DNA from: Mycobacterium sp. ST-F2
GTDB lineage: Bacteria; Actinomycetota; Actinomycetes; Mycobacteriales; Mycobacteriaceae
DNA: 64,000 nt
Assembly (NCBI RefSeq): GCF_001905655.1
Contig: NZ_JMHT01000046.1
Span: 1 to 64,000, forward strand
Direction: 5' to 3'
This document shows, piece after piece, positions 17,932 to 26,323 of the stretch. The notes beneath the pieces are model-generated. The model saw only the letters and a list, made by a program, of their open reading frames with translations. It had not been told where the DNA came from and made no database searches. Positions within the stretch are counted from its first letter, which is position 1; each line of letters starts with the position of its first letter. A program made the position numbers and the translations under genes.

Positions 17932-18654
17932 TCAGGTCTCGATGATCCGGGAGAGGTGCGGCGACATGCCGGCGGTCCGGACCGGGCTGACCGTCACTTT
18001 TCCTGCGCTGCCGGACGCCTCGAGCATCTTGCCGCCGCCGAGGTAGATGGTGACGTGCTGGCTGCCGCCGGGACCGTAGAAGATCAGGTCGCCGCGCTTG
18101 GCCTGCGACGGCGGGATGGCGCGGCCGGTGTTGTACTGGTCGCCCGAGTACTTCGGAATCTGGACGCCGACGCCGGCATACGCGTAGCGCGTGAATCCCG
18201 AACAGTCGTACCCGATCTTGCCGGCGTCGTAATCCACACCGGGGCCCGGACCGGTCAGGGTGCCGCCGCCCCACGAGTACGGGACACCCATCTGGGAGCC
18301 ACCGCGGCGGATGACGTACTCGATGGCCTGCTTACCGCCGACGCGTCCGCCGGGCATCATCGTGGCCGAGCCGCCGCCGCCACCGGACGGCTTGCCACCC
18401 AGACCCAGGCTGGACAGGAAGCTCTCGCCGAGATTCTGGGTGGTCTGCAGAGCCAGCTGACTGGCCTGGAACGTCGCGTTGGCGATGGCCACCGGGTCAC
18501 CGGGGGCACCGGAGCTGGGTTTCGCGGGAAGGGTGGGGTCCCACCCGCCATCGGGTTCGGCAAGCGCACTCGGGGCGGGCCCGAACGCGAATGCCAGCGC
18601 CAGCGCGCCGACGCCCGCGAGGACGTCTCTCCGGTGAAATTCCCTGCCTTGCAA
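17932..18654 (-). CDS. ripB: NlpC/P60 peptidoglycan endopeptidase RipB
   Basis: A 240-residue secreted peptidoglycan endopeptidase. The N-terminus HRRDVLAGVGALALAFAFGPAPSALA is a signal peptide with a twin-arginine-like start. A short linker then leads to the NlpC/P60 domain (about 115-240). Catalytic residues are Cys151 in GYDCSGF, His200 in GGSQHVT and Glu212 in MLEASGS. It lacks the coiled-coil domain of RipA. The start is a TTG at 18654; GAGGTA, overlapping the ripA stop region, is the ribosome site. It begins 10 bp after ripA, so ripA-ripB form one operon. It cleaves D-Glu/meso-DAP stem peptides during daughter-cell separation, as known for mycobacterial RipB. Confidence 0.93.
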   Translation of the reverse strand: MQGREFHRRDVLAGVGALALAFAFGPAPSALAEPDGGWDPTLPAKPSSGAPGDPVAIANATFQASQLALQTTQNLGESFLSSLGLGGKPSGGGGGSATMMPGGRVGGKQAIEYVIRRGGSQMGVPYSWGGGTLTGPGPGVDYDAGKIGYDCSGFTRYAYAGVGVQIPKYSGDQYNTGRAIPPSQAKRGDLIFYGPGGSQHVTIYLGGGKMLEASGSAGKVTVSPVRTAGMSPHLSRIIET

Positions 18655-18664
18655 TGCAATTACC

Positions 18665-20086
18665 TCAGTACTCGATGTAGCGGATCACGTACGGCGTCAT
18701 ACCACTGGTGCGCACCGGCGAGACCTTGACGTTGGAGCCCGTGTACGGCGCTTCGAGCATCTGGCCGTTGCCGAGGTACAGCGTCACGTGCTGGCTGCCG
18801 CCGGGGCCGTAGAAGATGACGTCGCCGCGGCGGGCCTGTGCGGTCGGGATCTTGCGGCCTGCTTCATATTGGTTGCCGGAGTAGTGCGGCAGTTTGATGC
18901 CGACGCCGGCGAAGGCGTAGAGGATCAGACCCGAGCAGTCGAAGCCGACGGTGCCGGCACCCGAGTCGATGCCCGTGCTGGGACCGGCGGCGGTGCCGCC
19001 GCCCCAGGAGTACGGCACGCCGATCTGCGACATGGCGCGCTTGATCACGTACTCCGACGCCTGCTTGCCGTACACGCGCGGGATGGCGCCGTTGGTGTAG
19101 CCCGACTTGGTGACGGTGGCGGGCACCAGGCCCAGCTTCTGCAGGAAGCTGTGCCCCATCTGCTGGGTGACCTGCGCCGAGGTGGCGGTCATGCCCAGCA
19201 CGTTGTTGATGACGGCGATCGGGTCGCCGGGGATGTTGGCGCTGGGGATCTTCGGAAGGGTCGGGTCCCAGCCGCCGTCGTCCCATTTGCGAGGACCGGC
19301 AGCGGCGGGCGCGCCGTCCCAGTTGGCGGCGTACCGGCCGGGGTCGGCCGCGGGAGTTCCGGACGCGGGGGCGCTCGCCGCCCACTGGGTGCGCGCCGCG
19401 TCGAGCTTCGCCTGCGCCGCGTTGCGCTGGCTGACCAGCTGGTCCAGCTGGGTCTGCTGGCCGGCGAACGTCGTCCGGGCGTCGGTGAGTGCCCTGACGG
19501 CGTCGTCCTGCCTGGCCTGGGCATCCTTGACGGCCTGGTCGGCCTTCTGCTTGGCCAGGCGGGCGGCGGATTCGCGATTGGCCAGTTCGGTCCGGGTGCG
19601 CTGCAGGTCGGCGATGGCCTCCTGCGAACTGATGGTCAGGGCCTCGCCGGTGGCGGCGGTGTTGATCATCTCGCCGGGGTCCGTCGCAGTCAGGTACGAG
19701 CCGGACGGGCCGTTGATGTACGCGGCCTCGGCGTACTTGTCGAAGTGCGCTTGCGCGGCCGCGATCGCGGCGTTGGCGTCCTTGAGCCCGCTCTGGCTGG
19801 CGTCGATCTCCTGCTGCGCCGTCGCGGCGTTGTCGCGGGCGGTCTGCACATCGGCGATGGCCTTGTTGACCGATTCCTGACGGGCCTGGATGGACGCGCC
19901 GAGGTCCTGCAGCTTCTGGTTGGCGTTGGCGAGATCGGTGACGAGGGCGGCGATCTCGCTGCCGCCGGGTTGGGCCGAGGCGATGCCCGACGCGAAAACG
20001 GACGCGGTCATGACACCGAGCACGACCGATCCGGTGCCGACGCGACTGCCCAGCCGCGTGGCTGAGGCGCGAATGTTGCGTCCCAT
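18665..20086 (-). CDS. ripA: peptidoglycan endopeptidase RipA
   Basis: A 473-residue secreted hydrolase needed for septum resolution in mycobacteria. A signal peptide (about 1-38, cut near FASGIASAQ) is followed by a long Ala/Gln/Lys-rich coiled-coil domain (about 45-235) that acts as an autoinhibitory or regulatory region. Next come a Pro/Ala-rich linker and the NlpC/P60 domain. Catalytic residues are Cys384 (GFDCSGL), His433 (GGSQHVT) and Glu445 (MLEAPYT). These align within one residue of the M. tuberculosis enzyme. ATG start with AGGAGA upstream. The upstream region is long and structured, and MtrA and CRP are reported regulators of ripA in M. tuberculosis. Confidence 0.96.
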   Translation of the reverse strand: MGRNIRASATRLGSRVGTGSVVLGVMTASVFASGIASAQPGGSEIAALVTDLANANQKLQDLGASIQARQESVNKAIADVQTARDNAATAQQEIDASQSGLKDANAAIAAAQAHFDKYAEAAYINGPSGSYLTATDPGEMINTAATGEALTISSQEAIADLQRTRTELANRESAARLAKQKADQAVKDAQARQDDAVRALTDARTTFAGQQTQLDQLVSQRNAAQAKLDAARTQWAASAPASGTPAADPGRYAANWDGAPAAAGPRKWDDGGWDPTLPKIPSANIPGDPIAVINNVLGMTATSAQVTQQMGHSFLQKLGLVPATVTKSGYTNGAIPRVYGKQASEYVIKRAMSQIGVPYSWGGGTAAGPSTGIDSGAGTVGFDCSGLILYAFAGVGIKLPHYSGNQYEAGRKIPTAQARRGDVIFYGPGGSQHVTLYLGNGQMLEAPYTGSNVKVSPVRTSGMTPYVIRYIEY

Positions 20087-20323
20087 TGACTTCGGTCTCC
20101 TATGGCTCCAGCGCGCTGGTGCCCGCGTCAGGCGAATGCGGGCTCAATCCGTTGGTACCGGTGGTCACAGAAATCAAAATTAATCACAACTGCAACATCC
20201 GGTACCAACTGCACCGTACGTCACAGGTTGCACAAATGAAACGTTAGTAACAAATCACATCGGTGTAATTGAAAAAGGTGTGACCGAATAGTGATATTCG
20301 AATTCGCGGCGCACCGCGCCCAG
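20087..20323 (-). promoter_or_regulatory. ripA upstream region with hairpins and candidate regulator half-sites
   Basis: This 237-bp gap holds the ripA promoter. Near the gene are two possible hairpins: the 12-bp palindrome CCAGCGCGCTGG and the GCCCGC/GCGGGC arms around it. Farther upstream it becomes AT-rich for this genome and has several repeated half-sites such as TTACTAACG, TGTGAC and TTACACC on the minus strand. Those could be sites for MtrA or a CRP-like factor. No riboswitch family could be recognised with confidence. Confidence 0.4.
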
Positions 20324-20974
20324 CTACGCGGAAGTGGTGGCGGGGGTCTCGCCTGGAGCCGCCGCGACAGCCGCCTTCCGGGCCCGGACCTGCAGGAACC
20401 GGGTTCCGACGGCAGCGGCCACCACACCGAGGATGACCACCACAGTGAACGACGTCCAGGGAAATATCGGCGTTTCCAACTGGCTCACGAAATTCTTCGA
20501 CGACTGCACGACACTCGGCGTCTTCGCGAGATCCTGACCGGCTTCCAACTGTGCGCGGTCATAGGTCGGGCTGACCGAGCCGGCGAAGCCCGGGCTGAGG
20601 GTGAGCACCGTCGACTCGGGATATACATGGCCGACGTCGGCGGCGATGTCGCGCAGCGGGGTGTCGATGCCCGGGCTCGTCGGCAGCACCACAATCTTGA
20701 GGTCGATGCCCTTGGCCTTGGCGTCCGCGACAACCTGGCGCAGTTCGGCGGCCTCGGCGGCCGCCTGGGCAGCCTGCTTCGCTTCCTGCGGCGTGGCCGG
20801 CGCCTTGGCGGGCGCAGCGATGCCCGGCGCACTGACGCCACCGTCGCGCACCTGGGTGATCACCGTCGCCATGCAGACGTCGACGGGCGTCTTGGCCGGG
20901 TCCTGCCCGACCGTCGCGCAGACGTCCGGCGGAATGAATGCCGGCAGGTACGGCATCGCCGCAAAAGTTGTCAC
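20324..20974 (-). CDS. Rv1476-like membrane protein upstream of ripA
   Basis: A 216-residue protein. The N-terminal extracytoplasmic or cytoplasmic domain (MPYLPAFIPPDVCATV ... DLKIVVLPTSPGIDTPLRDIAADVG) resembles a TPM/YgcG-like fold. An Ala/Glu-rich insertion (TPQEAKQAAQAAAEAAELRQ) lies near residues 60-85. A single transmembrane helix (FTVVVILGVVAAAVG) near residue 185 is followed by a basic, Ala/Pro-rich tail. It is always found beside ripA in mycobacteria; a modulating role for ripA products is inference. GTG start at 20974: TACCGT ends 7 nt before it and no ribosome site is seen, so leaderless translation is likely. An ATG six codons later is the alternative. Confidence 0.8.
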   Translation of the reverse strand: MTTFAAMPYLPAFIPPDVCATVGQDPAKTPVDVCMATVITQVRDGGVSAPGIAAPAKAPATPQEAKQAAQAAAEAAELRQVVADAKAKGIDLKIVVLPTSPGIDTPLRDIAADVGHVYPESTVLTLSPGFAGSVSPTYDRAQLEAGQDLAKTPSVVQSSKNFVSQLETPIFPWTSFTVVVILGVVAAAVGTRFLQVRARKAAVAAAPGETPATTSA

Positions 20975-21076
20975 GGGGCAAACGGTACTGGAATTTCGCC
21001 GAACTCCCTGACGGCGCACCCACAACCCGACAAGACTGTAGCCACCCCCTGGGCGCTCATAGGACAAGCGTACTGT

Positions 21077-21082
21077 TAGGGT
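21077..21082 (+). promoter_or_regulatory. putative acn -10 element TAGGGT
   Basis: TAGGGT lies about 53 nt before the acn GTG, in TACTGTTAGGGTAGCAAC. It fits the TANNNT pattern and is identical to the hexamer upstream of tkt at 55819. The remaining about 45 nt would form a 5' leader with GGGAG as ribosome site. Confidence 0.4.
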
Positions 21083-21135
21083 AGCAACGCGCCGCTGACA
21101 CAGCCCGTCGCGGCGAGATCTAGCCGGGAGTTGAT

Positions 21136-23958
21136 GTGAGCAGCAATTCATTTGGAGCCCGTGACACGCTCGTTGTCGGGGAGAACAGCTACGAGATTTT
21201 CCGCCTAGACGCGGTTCCGGGTACCGAGAAACTTCCCTACAGCCTCAAGGTGCTGGCAGAGAACCTGCTGCGCACCGAAGACGGCGCAAACATCACCAAG
21301 GACCACATCCTGGCCCTGGCCAACTGGGATCCCTCGGCCGAGCCGAGCATCGAGATCCAGTTCACCCCGGCCCGCGTGATCATGCAGGACTTCACCGGCG
21401 TGCCCTGCGTGGTCGACCTGGCCACCATGCGTGAGGCCGTCACCGCCCTCGGCGGCGACCCCAACAAGGTCAACCCGCTCTCGCCCGCCGAGATGGTCAT
21501 CGACCACTCCGTCATCCTCGACGTGTTCGGCACCGCCGACGCCTACGAGAAGAACGTCGCCCTCGAATACGAGCGCAACGCCGAGCGTTACCAGTTCCTG
21601 CGCTGGGGCCAGGGCGCCTTCGACGATTTCAAGGTCGTCCCGCCGGGCACCGGCATCGTCCACCAGGTCAACATCGAGTACCTGGCCCGCACCGTGATGG
21701 TCCGGAACGGCCAGGCCTACCCCGACACCTGTGTGGGTACCGACAGCCACACCACCATGGAGAACGGCCTGGGCGTGCTGGGCTGGGGCGTCGGCGGTAT
21801 CGAGGCCGAGGCGGCCATGCTGGGCCAGCCCGTCTCGATGCTGATCCCCCGCGTCGTCGGCTTCAAGCTGACCGGTGAAATCCAGCCGGGCGTCACCGCC
21901 ACCGACGTGGTGCTGACCGTCACGGACATGCTGCGTAAGCACGGCGTCGTCGGCAAGTTCGTCGAGTTCTACGGCAAGGGCGTCGCCGAGGTGCCGCTGG
22001 CCAACCGCGCCACGCTGGGCAACATGAGCCCCGAGTTCGGCTCGACCTGTGCGATCTTCCCGATCGACGAAGAGACCATCAACTACCTGCGCCTGACCGG
22101 CCGCACCGACGAGCAGCTGGCGCTGGTCGAGGCCTACGCCAAGACCCAGGGCATGTGGCACGACGCCGACCGCGAGCCGGCCTTCTCCGAGTACCTCGAG
22201 CTGGACCTGTCGACGGTCGTGCCGTCGATCGCCGGCCCGAAGCGCCCGCAGGACCGAATCCTGTTGTCGGAGAGCAAGATCGCCTTCCGCAAGGACATCC
22301 ACAACTACGTGGAGGAGCAGCACCCGGCCGACCACACCAAGCTCGACGAGGCCGTCGAGGAGTCGTTCCCGGCTTCCGACCCGGCCGCCCTGTCGTTCGC
22401 CGACGACGGTGCCGTCAACGTCCAGTCCGCCGCCAACGGCGCCGAGGGCCGGCCGAGCAAGCCGGTCCGCGTCAAGGGCGACCACGGTGAGTTCATCCTC
22501 GACCACGGCGCCGTCGCGGTCGCGGGTATCACCTCCTGCACCAACACCTCCAACCCGTCGGTCATGATCGGTGCCGCCCTGCTGGCCCGCAATGCCGTCG
22601 AGAAGGGTCTGTCCAGCAAGCCGTGGGTCAAGACCAACATGGCCCCGGGCTCTCAGGTCGTCACCGACTACTACGAGAAGGCCGGCCTGTGGCCGTACCT
22701 GGAGAAGCTGGGCTTCTACCTGGGTGGCTACGGCTGCACCACGTGTATCGGTAACACCGGCCCGCTGCCGGAGGAGATCTCCAAGGCCGTCAACGAAGAG
22801 GACCTGACCGTCACCGCGGTGCTCTCGGGTAACCGCAACTTCGAGGGCCGCATCTCCCCCGACGTCAAGATGAACTACCTGGCCTCGCCGCCGCTGGTCA
22901 TCGCGTACGCCCTCGCCGGCACCATGGACTTCGACTTCGAGACCGACTCGCTCGGCAAGGACACCGAAGGCAACGACGTCTACCTGCGCGACATCTGGCC
23001 GTCGGCCCAGGAGATCGACGACACCATCAAGAGCGCCATCAGCCAGGACATGTTCCGCAAGTCCTACGCCGACGTGTTCAAGGGTGACGACAACTGGCGC
23101 AACCTGCCGACCCCCGACGGCGACACCTTCGCGTGGGACGACGCCTCGACCTACGTCCGCAAGGCGCCGTACTTCGACGGCATGGAGATGGAGCCGGCGC
23201 CGGTCACCGACATCAAGGGCGCCCGCGTCATGGCCCTGCTGGGTGACTCGGTGACCACCGACCACATCAGCCCGGCCGGCCCGATCAAGCCGGGCACCCC
23301 GGCAGCGGACTACCTGGACGCGCACGGCGTGGCCCGCAAGGACTACAACTCGCTGGGTAGCCGTCGTGGCAACCACGAGGTCATGGTCCGCGGCACCTTC
23401 GCCAACATCCGCCTGCAGAACCGCATCCTCGACACCATCGGCCTGGAGGGCACGCAGGGTGGCTACACCCGCGACTTCACCCAGGAGGGTGGCCCGCAGG
23501 AGTTCATCTACAACGCGTGCATGAACTACCAGAAGGCCGGCATTCCGCTGGTCGTGCTGGGCGGCAAGGAATACGGTTCGGGTAGCTCGCGCGACTGGGC
23601 CGCCAAGGGCACCACGCTGCTGGGCGTCAAGGCCGTCATCACCGAGTCGTTCGAGCGCATCCACCGCTCGAACCTGATCGGCATGGGCGTCATCCCGCTG
23701 CAGTTCCCGGCCGGCGAGAGCGCCAAGTCGCTGGGCCTGGACGGCACCGAGACCTTCGACATCAGCGGTATCGAAGAGCTCAACGCCGGCAAGACGCCGA
23801 AGACCGTGCACGTCACCGCGACCAAGGAAGATGGCTCGAAGATCGAGTTCGACGCCGTGGTCCGCATCGACACCCCCGGTGAGGCCGACTACTACCGCAA
23901 CGGCGGCATCCTGCAGTACGTGCTGCGCAACATGCTGCGGTCGGGTAACGAGGCCTGA
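21136..23958 (+). CDS. acn: aconitate hydratase (aconitase A)
   Basis: A 940-residue aconitase of the AcnA/IRP type, interconverting citrate and isocitrate in the TCA cycle. The [4Fe-4S] ligands are visible in GITSCTNTSNPSVMIG and GYGCTTCIGNTGP. The swivel domain contains GSRRGNHEVMVRGTFANIR and YGSGSSRDWAAKGT with substrate-binding arginines and serines. Length is normal for the family. A 60-residue stretch (DEAVEESFPASDPAALSFADDG ...) is a typical actinobacterial insertion. GTG start at 21136 with GGGAG 6 nt upstream. It is followed by a strong hairpin and then the TetR gene that represses acn in related bacteria. Confidence 0.98.
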   Translation: MSSNSFGARDTLVVGENSYEIFRLDAVPGTEKLPYSLKVLAENLLRTEDGANITKDHILALANWDPSAEPSIEIQFTPARVIMQDFTGVPCVVDLATMREAVTALGGDPNKVNPLSPAEMVIDHSVILDVFGTADAYEKNVALEYERNAERYQFLRWGQGAFDDFKVVPPGTGIVHQVNIEYLARTVMVRNGQAYPDTCVGTDSHTTMENGLGVLGWGVGGIEAEAAMLGQPVSMLIPRVVGFKLTGEIQPGVTATDVVLTVTDMLRKHGVVGKFVEFYGKGVAEVPLANRATLGNMSPEFGSTCAIFPIDEETINYLRLTGRTDEQLALVEAYAKTQGMWHDADREPAFSEYLELDLSTVVPSIAGPKRPQDRILLSESKIAFRKDIHNYVEEQHPADHTKLDEAVEESFPASDPAALSFADDGAVNVQSAANGAEGRPSKPVRVKGDHGEFILDHGAVAVAGITSCTNTSNPSVMIGAALLARNAVEKGLSSKPWVKTNMAPGSQVVTDYYEKAGLWPYLEKLGFYLGGYGCTTCIGNTGPLPEEISKAVNEEDLTVTAVLSGNRNFEGRISPDVKMNYLASPPLVIAYALAGTMDFDFETDSLGKDTEGNDVYLRDIWPSAQEIDDTIKSAISQDMFRKSYADVFKGDDNWRNLPTPDGDTFAWDDASTYVRKAPYFDGMEMEPAPVTDIKGARVMALLGDSVTTDHISPAGPIKPGTPAADYLDAHGVARKDYNSLGSRRGNHEVMVRGTFANIRLQNRILDTIGLEGTQGGYTRDFTQEGGPQEFIYNACMNYQKAGIPLVVLGGKEYGSGSSRDWAAKGTTLLGVKAVITESFERIHRSNLIGMGVIPLQFPAGESAKSLGLDGTETFDISGIEELNAGKTPKTVHVTATKEDGSKIEFDAVVRIDTPGEADYYRNGGILQYVLRNMLRSGNEA

Positions 23959-23969
23959 TAGCTGGCTGA

Positions 23970-24012
23970 TTCGGTTGGGCAGCTCCTGGACAAAGGATGC
24001 TGCCCAACCGAA
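23970..24012 (+). terminator. perfect 14-bp stem hairpin between acn and its TetR regulator
   Basis: TTCGGTTGGGCAGC (23970-23983) and GCTGCCCAACCGAA (23999-24012) are perfect reverse complements, with a 15-nt loop. The hairpin begins 11 bp after the acn stop and ends 17 bp before the regulator start. It lacks a U-tract. Such U-less hairpins often act as terminators or attenuators in mycobacteria, here lowering regulator expression relative to acn. Confidence 0.7.
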
Positions 24013-24029
24013 CGCCAGTAGGAGTCCTG

Positions 24030-24596
24030 GTGCCCAAAGTAAGCGACGACCACCTCGCCGCCCGTCGAGCGCAGATCCTCGACGGGGCTCGACGCTGTTT
24101 CTCCGAGTTCGGGTACGAGGGTGCGACCGTCCGGCTTCTCGAGGAAGCCACCGCGATGTCGCGCGGTGCGATCTTCCATCATTTCCGCGACAAGGACGCC
24201 TTGTTCTTCGCGCTCGCCGAGGAGGACGGCGAGCGCATGGCCGAGACCGTCGAGAAGGACGGCCTGGTCCAGGTCATGCGCAACATGCTGGCCAAGCCCG
24301 ACAACTATCAGTGGCTGGGCACGCGGCTGGAGATCGCGCGGCGCCTGCGCACCGACGCCGAGTTCCGCGCCGAGTGGCAGCAGCGCTACGAGGAACTCAA
24401 CCAGGCCACCATCGCGCGCCTGGAGCGCAAGAAGGCCGCCGGCACCCTGCGTGACGACGTGCCCACCGAAGTGCTGCACATCTATCTCGACCTGGTGCTC
24501 GACGGCCTCATCGCGCGGCTCGCGTCGGGTCAGACCGGTGAGGATCTGAGCGCCGTGCTCGACATCGTCGAGGCGTCCGTGCGCCGCAAGCCTTAG
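24030..24596 (+). CDS. acnR: TetR-family regulator of aconitase (AcnR-like, Rv1474c-like)
   Basis: A 188-residue TetR protein. The DNA-binding domain is ARRAQILDGARRCFSEFGYEGATVRLLEEATAMSRGAIFHHFRDKDALFFALAE; the helical effector domain follows (VLHIYLDLVLDGLIARLASGQT). The GTG start at 24030 is supported by AGGAG 5 nt upstream. The frame extends 33 nt further up, but into the hairpin. The acn-TetR order is conserved in mycobacteria and corynebacteria, where AcnR represses acn and responds to citrate or iron status. That function is assumed by orthology. It is separated from acn by a 14-bp-stem hairpin and converges with the ureohydrolase gene. Confidence 0.9.
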   Translation: MPKVSDDHLAARRAQILDGARRCFSEFGYEGATVRLLEEATAMSRGAIFHHFRDKDALFFALAEEDGERMAETVEKDGLVQVMRNMLAKPDNYQWLGTRLEIARRLRTDAEFRAEWQQRYEELNQATIARLERKKAAGTLRDDVPTEVLHIYLDLVLDGLIARLASGQTGEDLSAVLDIVEASVRRKP

Positions 24597-24654
24597 TCTG
24601 ATCTGCCGAACTCCTCAACGCGGCTCGTACCTCGCCGCTTGATCGTCGTCCGGC

Positions 24655-25635
24655 TCAGCGGTTCGCGCTCATCACCGACAACAGCTCGTAGCCGACGTGC
24701 GCGGCCGCGATGCCCGTCATCTCCGCGTGGTCGTAGGCCGGCGACACCTCCACGATGTCGGCGCCGACGACGTTCAGGCCGGTCAGCGAACGCAGCGAAT
24801 GCAGCAGTTCGCGCGACGTCAGGCCGCCGGCCTCGGGCGTCCCGGTCCCGGGCGCATGCGCCGGGTCCAGCACGTCGATGTCGACCGACACGTAGACGGG
24901 ACCACCAGCGAGTCGCTTGACCATGCGCTCCCGCACACTCTGCAAACCGTCGATCTGGTAGTCGTCGGAGCGGATCACCTGGAAGCCGAGGATCGCGTCG
25001 TCCTCAAGGTCCTTCTTGCTGTACAGCGGGCCACGGATGCCCATGTGCAGCGAGCGCTCCATGTCGATGAGGCCCTCTTCGCTGGCCCGGCGGAACGGGG
25101 TGCCGTGCGTGTACGCCGCCCCGAAGTAGGTGTCCCAGGTGTCGAGGTGCGCGTCGAAGTGCAGCACGGCGATGGGGCCGTGGTCGCGGTGCAGTGAGCG
25201 CAGGATCGGCAGCGCGATGGTGTGGTCGCCGCCGAGGGTCAGGACGGCGCTGCCGTCCTTGCGCAGCGCGGTCACCTCGGTGTCGATGGTCTCGATGGCC
25301 TCGTTGATGTTGAACGGGTTGACCCCGATGTCACCGGCGTCCGCGACCTGCTGATTGGCGAACGGCGAAACGTCCAGCGCCTGGTTGTAGGGCCGCAGCA
25401 GTTTGGAGGCCGCGCGGATGTGGCCGGGGCCGAAGCGGGCGCCCGGACGGTAGGACACCCCAGTGTCGAACGGGACGCCCAGAATCGTCACATCGGGCGA
25501 CGACACCTGATCCAGGCGCGGCACCCGCGCGAAAGTCGTCGGTTCGGCGTAGCGCGGGAAGCGACTCGCATCGACCTGGCCGACGATCTCGCGTCCGTCT
25601 GGTGCGGTGGTCTTGATGTACCGGTCGAAACTCAT
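24655..25635 (-). CDS. gbuA: ureohydrolase (agmatinase/guanidinobutyrase family), probable guanidinobutyrase
   Basis: A 326-residue arginase-superfamily enzyme that hydrolyses a guanidino group to urea plus an amine. Binuclear Mn ligands are in GGDHTIALP, HFDAHLDTWD and SVDIDVLDPAHAPGTGTPE. GVPFDTGVSYRPGARFGP is the agmatinase-type N-terminal signature, so it is not a classical arginase. ATG start at 25635 with GGAGAG upstream. Divergent from the XRE-cupin regulator. Because the same island encodes an amino-acid 2-monooxygenase and an amidase, the likely substrate is 4-guanidinobutyrate (to 4-aminobutyrate and urea). Agmatine or guanidinopropionate remain possible. The symbol is inferred from context. 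Confidence 0.85.
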   Translation of the reverse strand: MSFDRYIKTTAPDGREIVGQVDASRFPRYAEPTTFARVPRLDQVSSPDVTILGVPFDTGVSYRPGARFGPGHIRAASKLLRPYNQALDVSPFANQQVADAGDIGVNPFNINEAIETIDTEVTALRKDGSAVLTLGGDHTIALPILRSLHRDHGPIAVLHFDAHLDTWDTYFGAAYTHGTPFRRASEEGLIDMERSLHMGIRGPLYSKKDLEDDAILGFQVIRSDDYQIDGLQSVRERMVKRLAGGPVYVSVDIDVLDPAHAPGTGTPEAGGLTSRELLHSLRSLTGLNVVGADIVEVSPAYDHAEMTGIAAAHVGYELLSVMSANR

Positions 25636-25662
25636 CGGCTCTCCAAAGTCGTGGCGTGTGGC

Positions 25663-25721
25663 TTGGGTCTCATTGTTTCCCGCAGTAGAATCATTGTCAA
25701 TCTTTGTTTCCTAGGAGGAAA
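25663..25721. promoter_or_regulatory. divergent promoters and operators of the ureohydrolase/XRE-cupin genes
   Basis: Plus strand: TTGGGT (25663-25668), a 17-nt spacer, then TAGAAT (25686-25691) make a good promoter for the regulator gene. Minus strand: TTGACA (25700-25695) and AACAAT, 17 nt away, can serve the ureohydrolase gene. TTGTTTCC occurs at 25673-25680 and TTGTTTCCTAGG at 25704-25715; the latter begins the near-palindrome TTTCCTAGGAGGAAA (25707-25721), which also contains the ribosome site of the regulator. The overlap suggests autoregulation. Confidence 0.6.
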
Positions 25722-25723
25722 TC

Positions 25724-26323
25724 GTGGGCGGTTCACCGGCAACGCAACTGACCATCGCCGCACGCTTGAAGGCCGCGCGCAGCGCCAAGCGCATGACGCT
25801 GGACGAACTCGCCGCCGCCAGCGGCGTGACCAAGGGCTACCTGTCGAAGGTCGAGCGCGGGCAGTCCAACGCGTCCGTCGCCGCGCTCATCCGCATCTGC
25901 GAGTCACTCGACCTGCAGGTCGGCTCCCTCTTCGAGGAAACCCCCGTCGGCGAGGTCGTCCGGGCCGGCGAGTACCCGCCCATCGAATTCGGCGGCACCA
26001 AGATGACCGAGTTCCAGCTGACGCCGAGCAATGAACGGCGCTTCCAGGTGCTGATGAGCGAGATCCAGCCCGGTGGCGGCAGCGGCACCGACACCTACTC
26101 GCTGCCGGCCGAGGTCGAATTCGCCATGGTCATCGAAGGCCGGCTGCACATCGATTTCGTCGAGGGCAATGGCAGTCGCATCACGCTCGAGGCGGGCGAC
26201 GCACTGACCTTCGACGCGGACCGCCCGCACGCTTTCCATGCCGACGCACACATGGGCGCGAAAGTGTTGTGGGTCCTGACGCCGGCGCTCGCGCACCGGC
26301 GCCTGGCCGAGGCCGCCGAGTAG
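25724..26323 (+). CDS. XRE-family regulator with C-terminal cupin domain
   Basis: A 199-residue two-domain regulator. The N-terminal Cro/C1 helix-turn-helix (LKAARSAKRMTLDELAAASGVTKGYLSKVERGQSNASVAALIRICESLDL, about 12-61) is followed by a cupin sensor domain (about 110-190). The cupin has the pattern GGGSGTDTYSLPAEVEFAMVIEGRLHI and LEAGDALTFDADRPHAFHA. This architecture is shared with PuuR-like regulators of amine and amino-acid catabolism. GTG start at 25724 with AGGAGG 5 nt upstream. It sits between the ureohydrolase and the NCS1 permease and is most likely the local regulator, acting at the TTGTTTCC(TAGG) sites found before both units. Its stop codon abuts that of the convergent permease gene (TAGCTA). 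Confidence 0.9.
   Translation: MGGSPATQLTIAARLKAARSAKRMTLDELAAASGVTKGYLSKVERGQSNASVAALIRICESLDLQVGSLFEETPVGEVVRAGEYPPIEFGGTKMTEFQLTPSNERRFQVLMSEIQPGGGSGTDTYSLPAEVEFAMVIEGRLHIDFVEGNGSRITLEAGDALTFDADRPHAFHADAHMGAKVLWVLTPALAHRRLAEAAE

Noticed and set aside
20087..20323. A c-di-AMP (ydaO) riboswitch before ripA
   Set aside because: Hairpins are present but the conserved core of that riboswitch could not be traced by eye; a covariance-model search would be decisive.
21205..23811. An 868-codon open frame on the strand opposite aconitase
   Set aside because: It lies wholly within acn, is unnaturally rich in His/Asp/Gly/Arg, and results from third-position GC bias in a very GC-rich gene.
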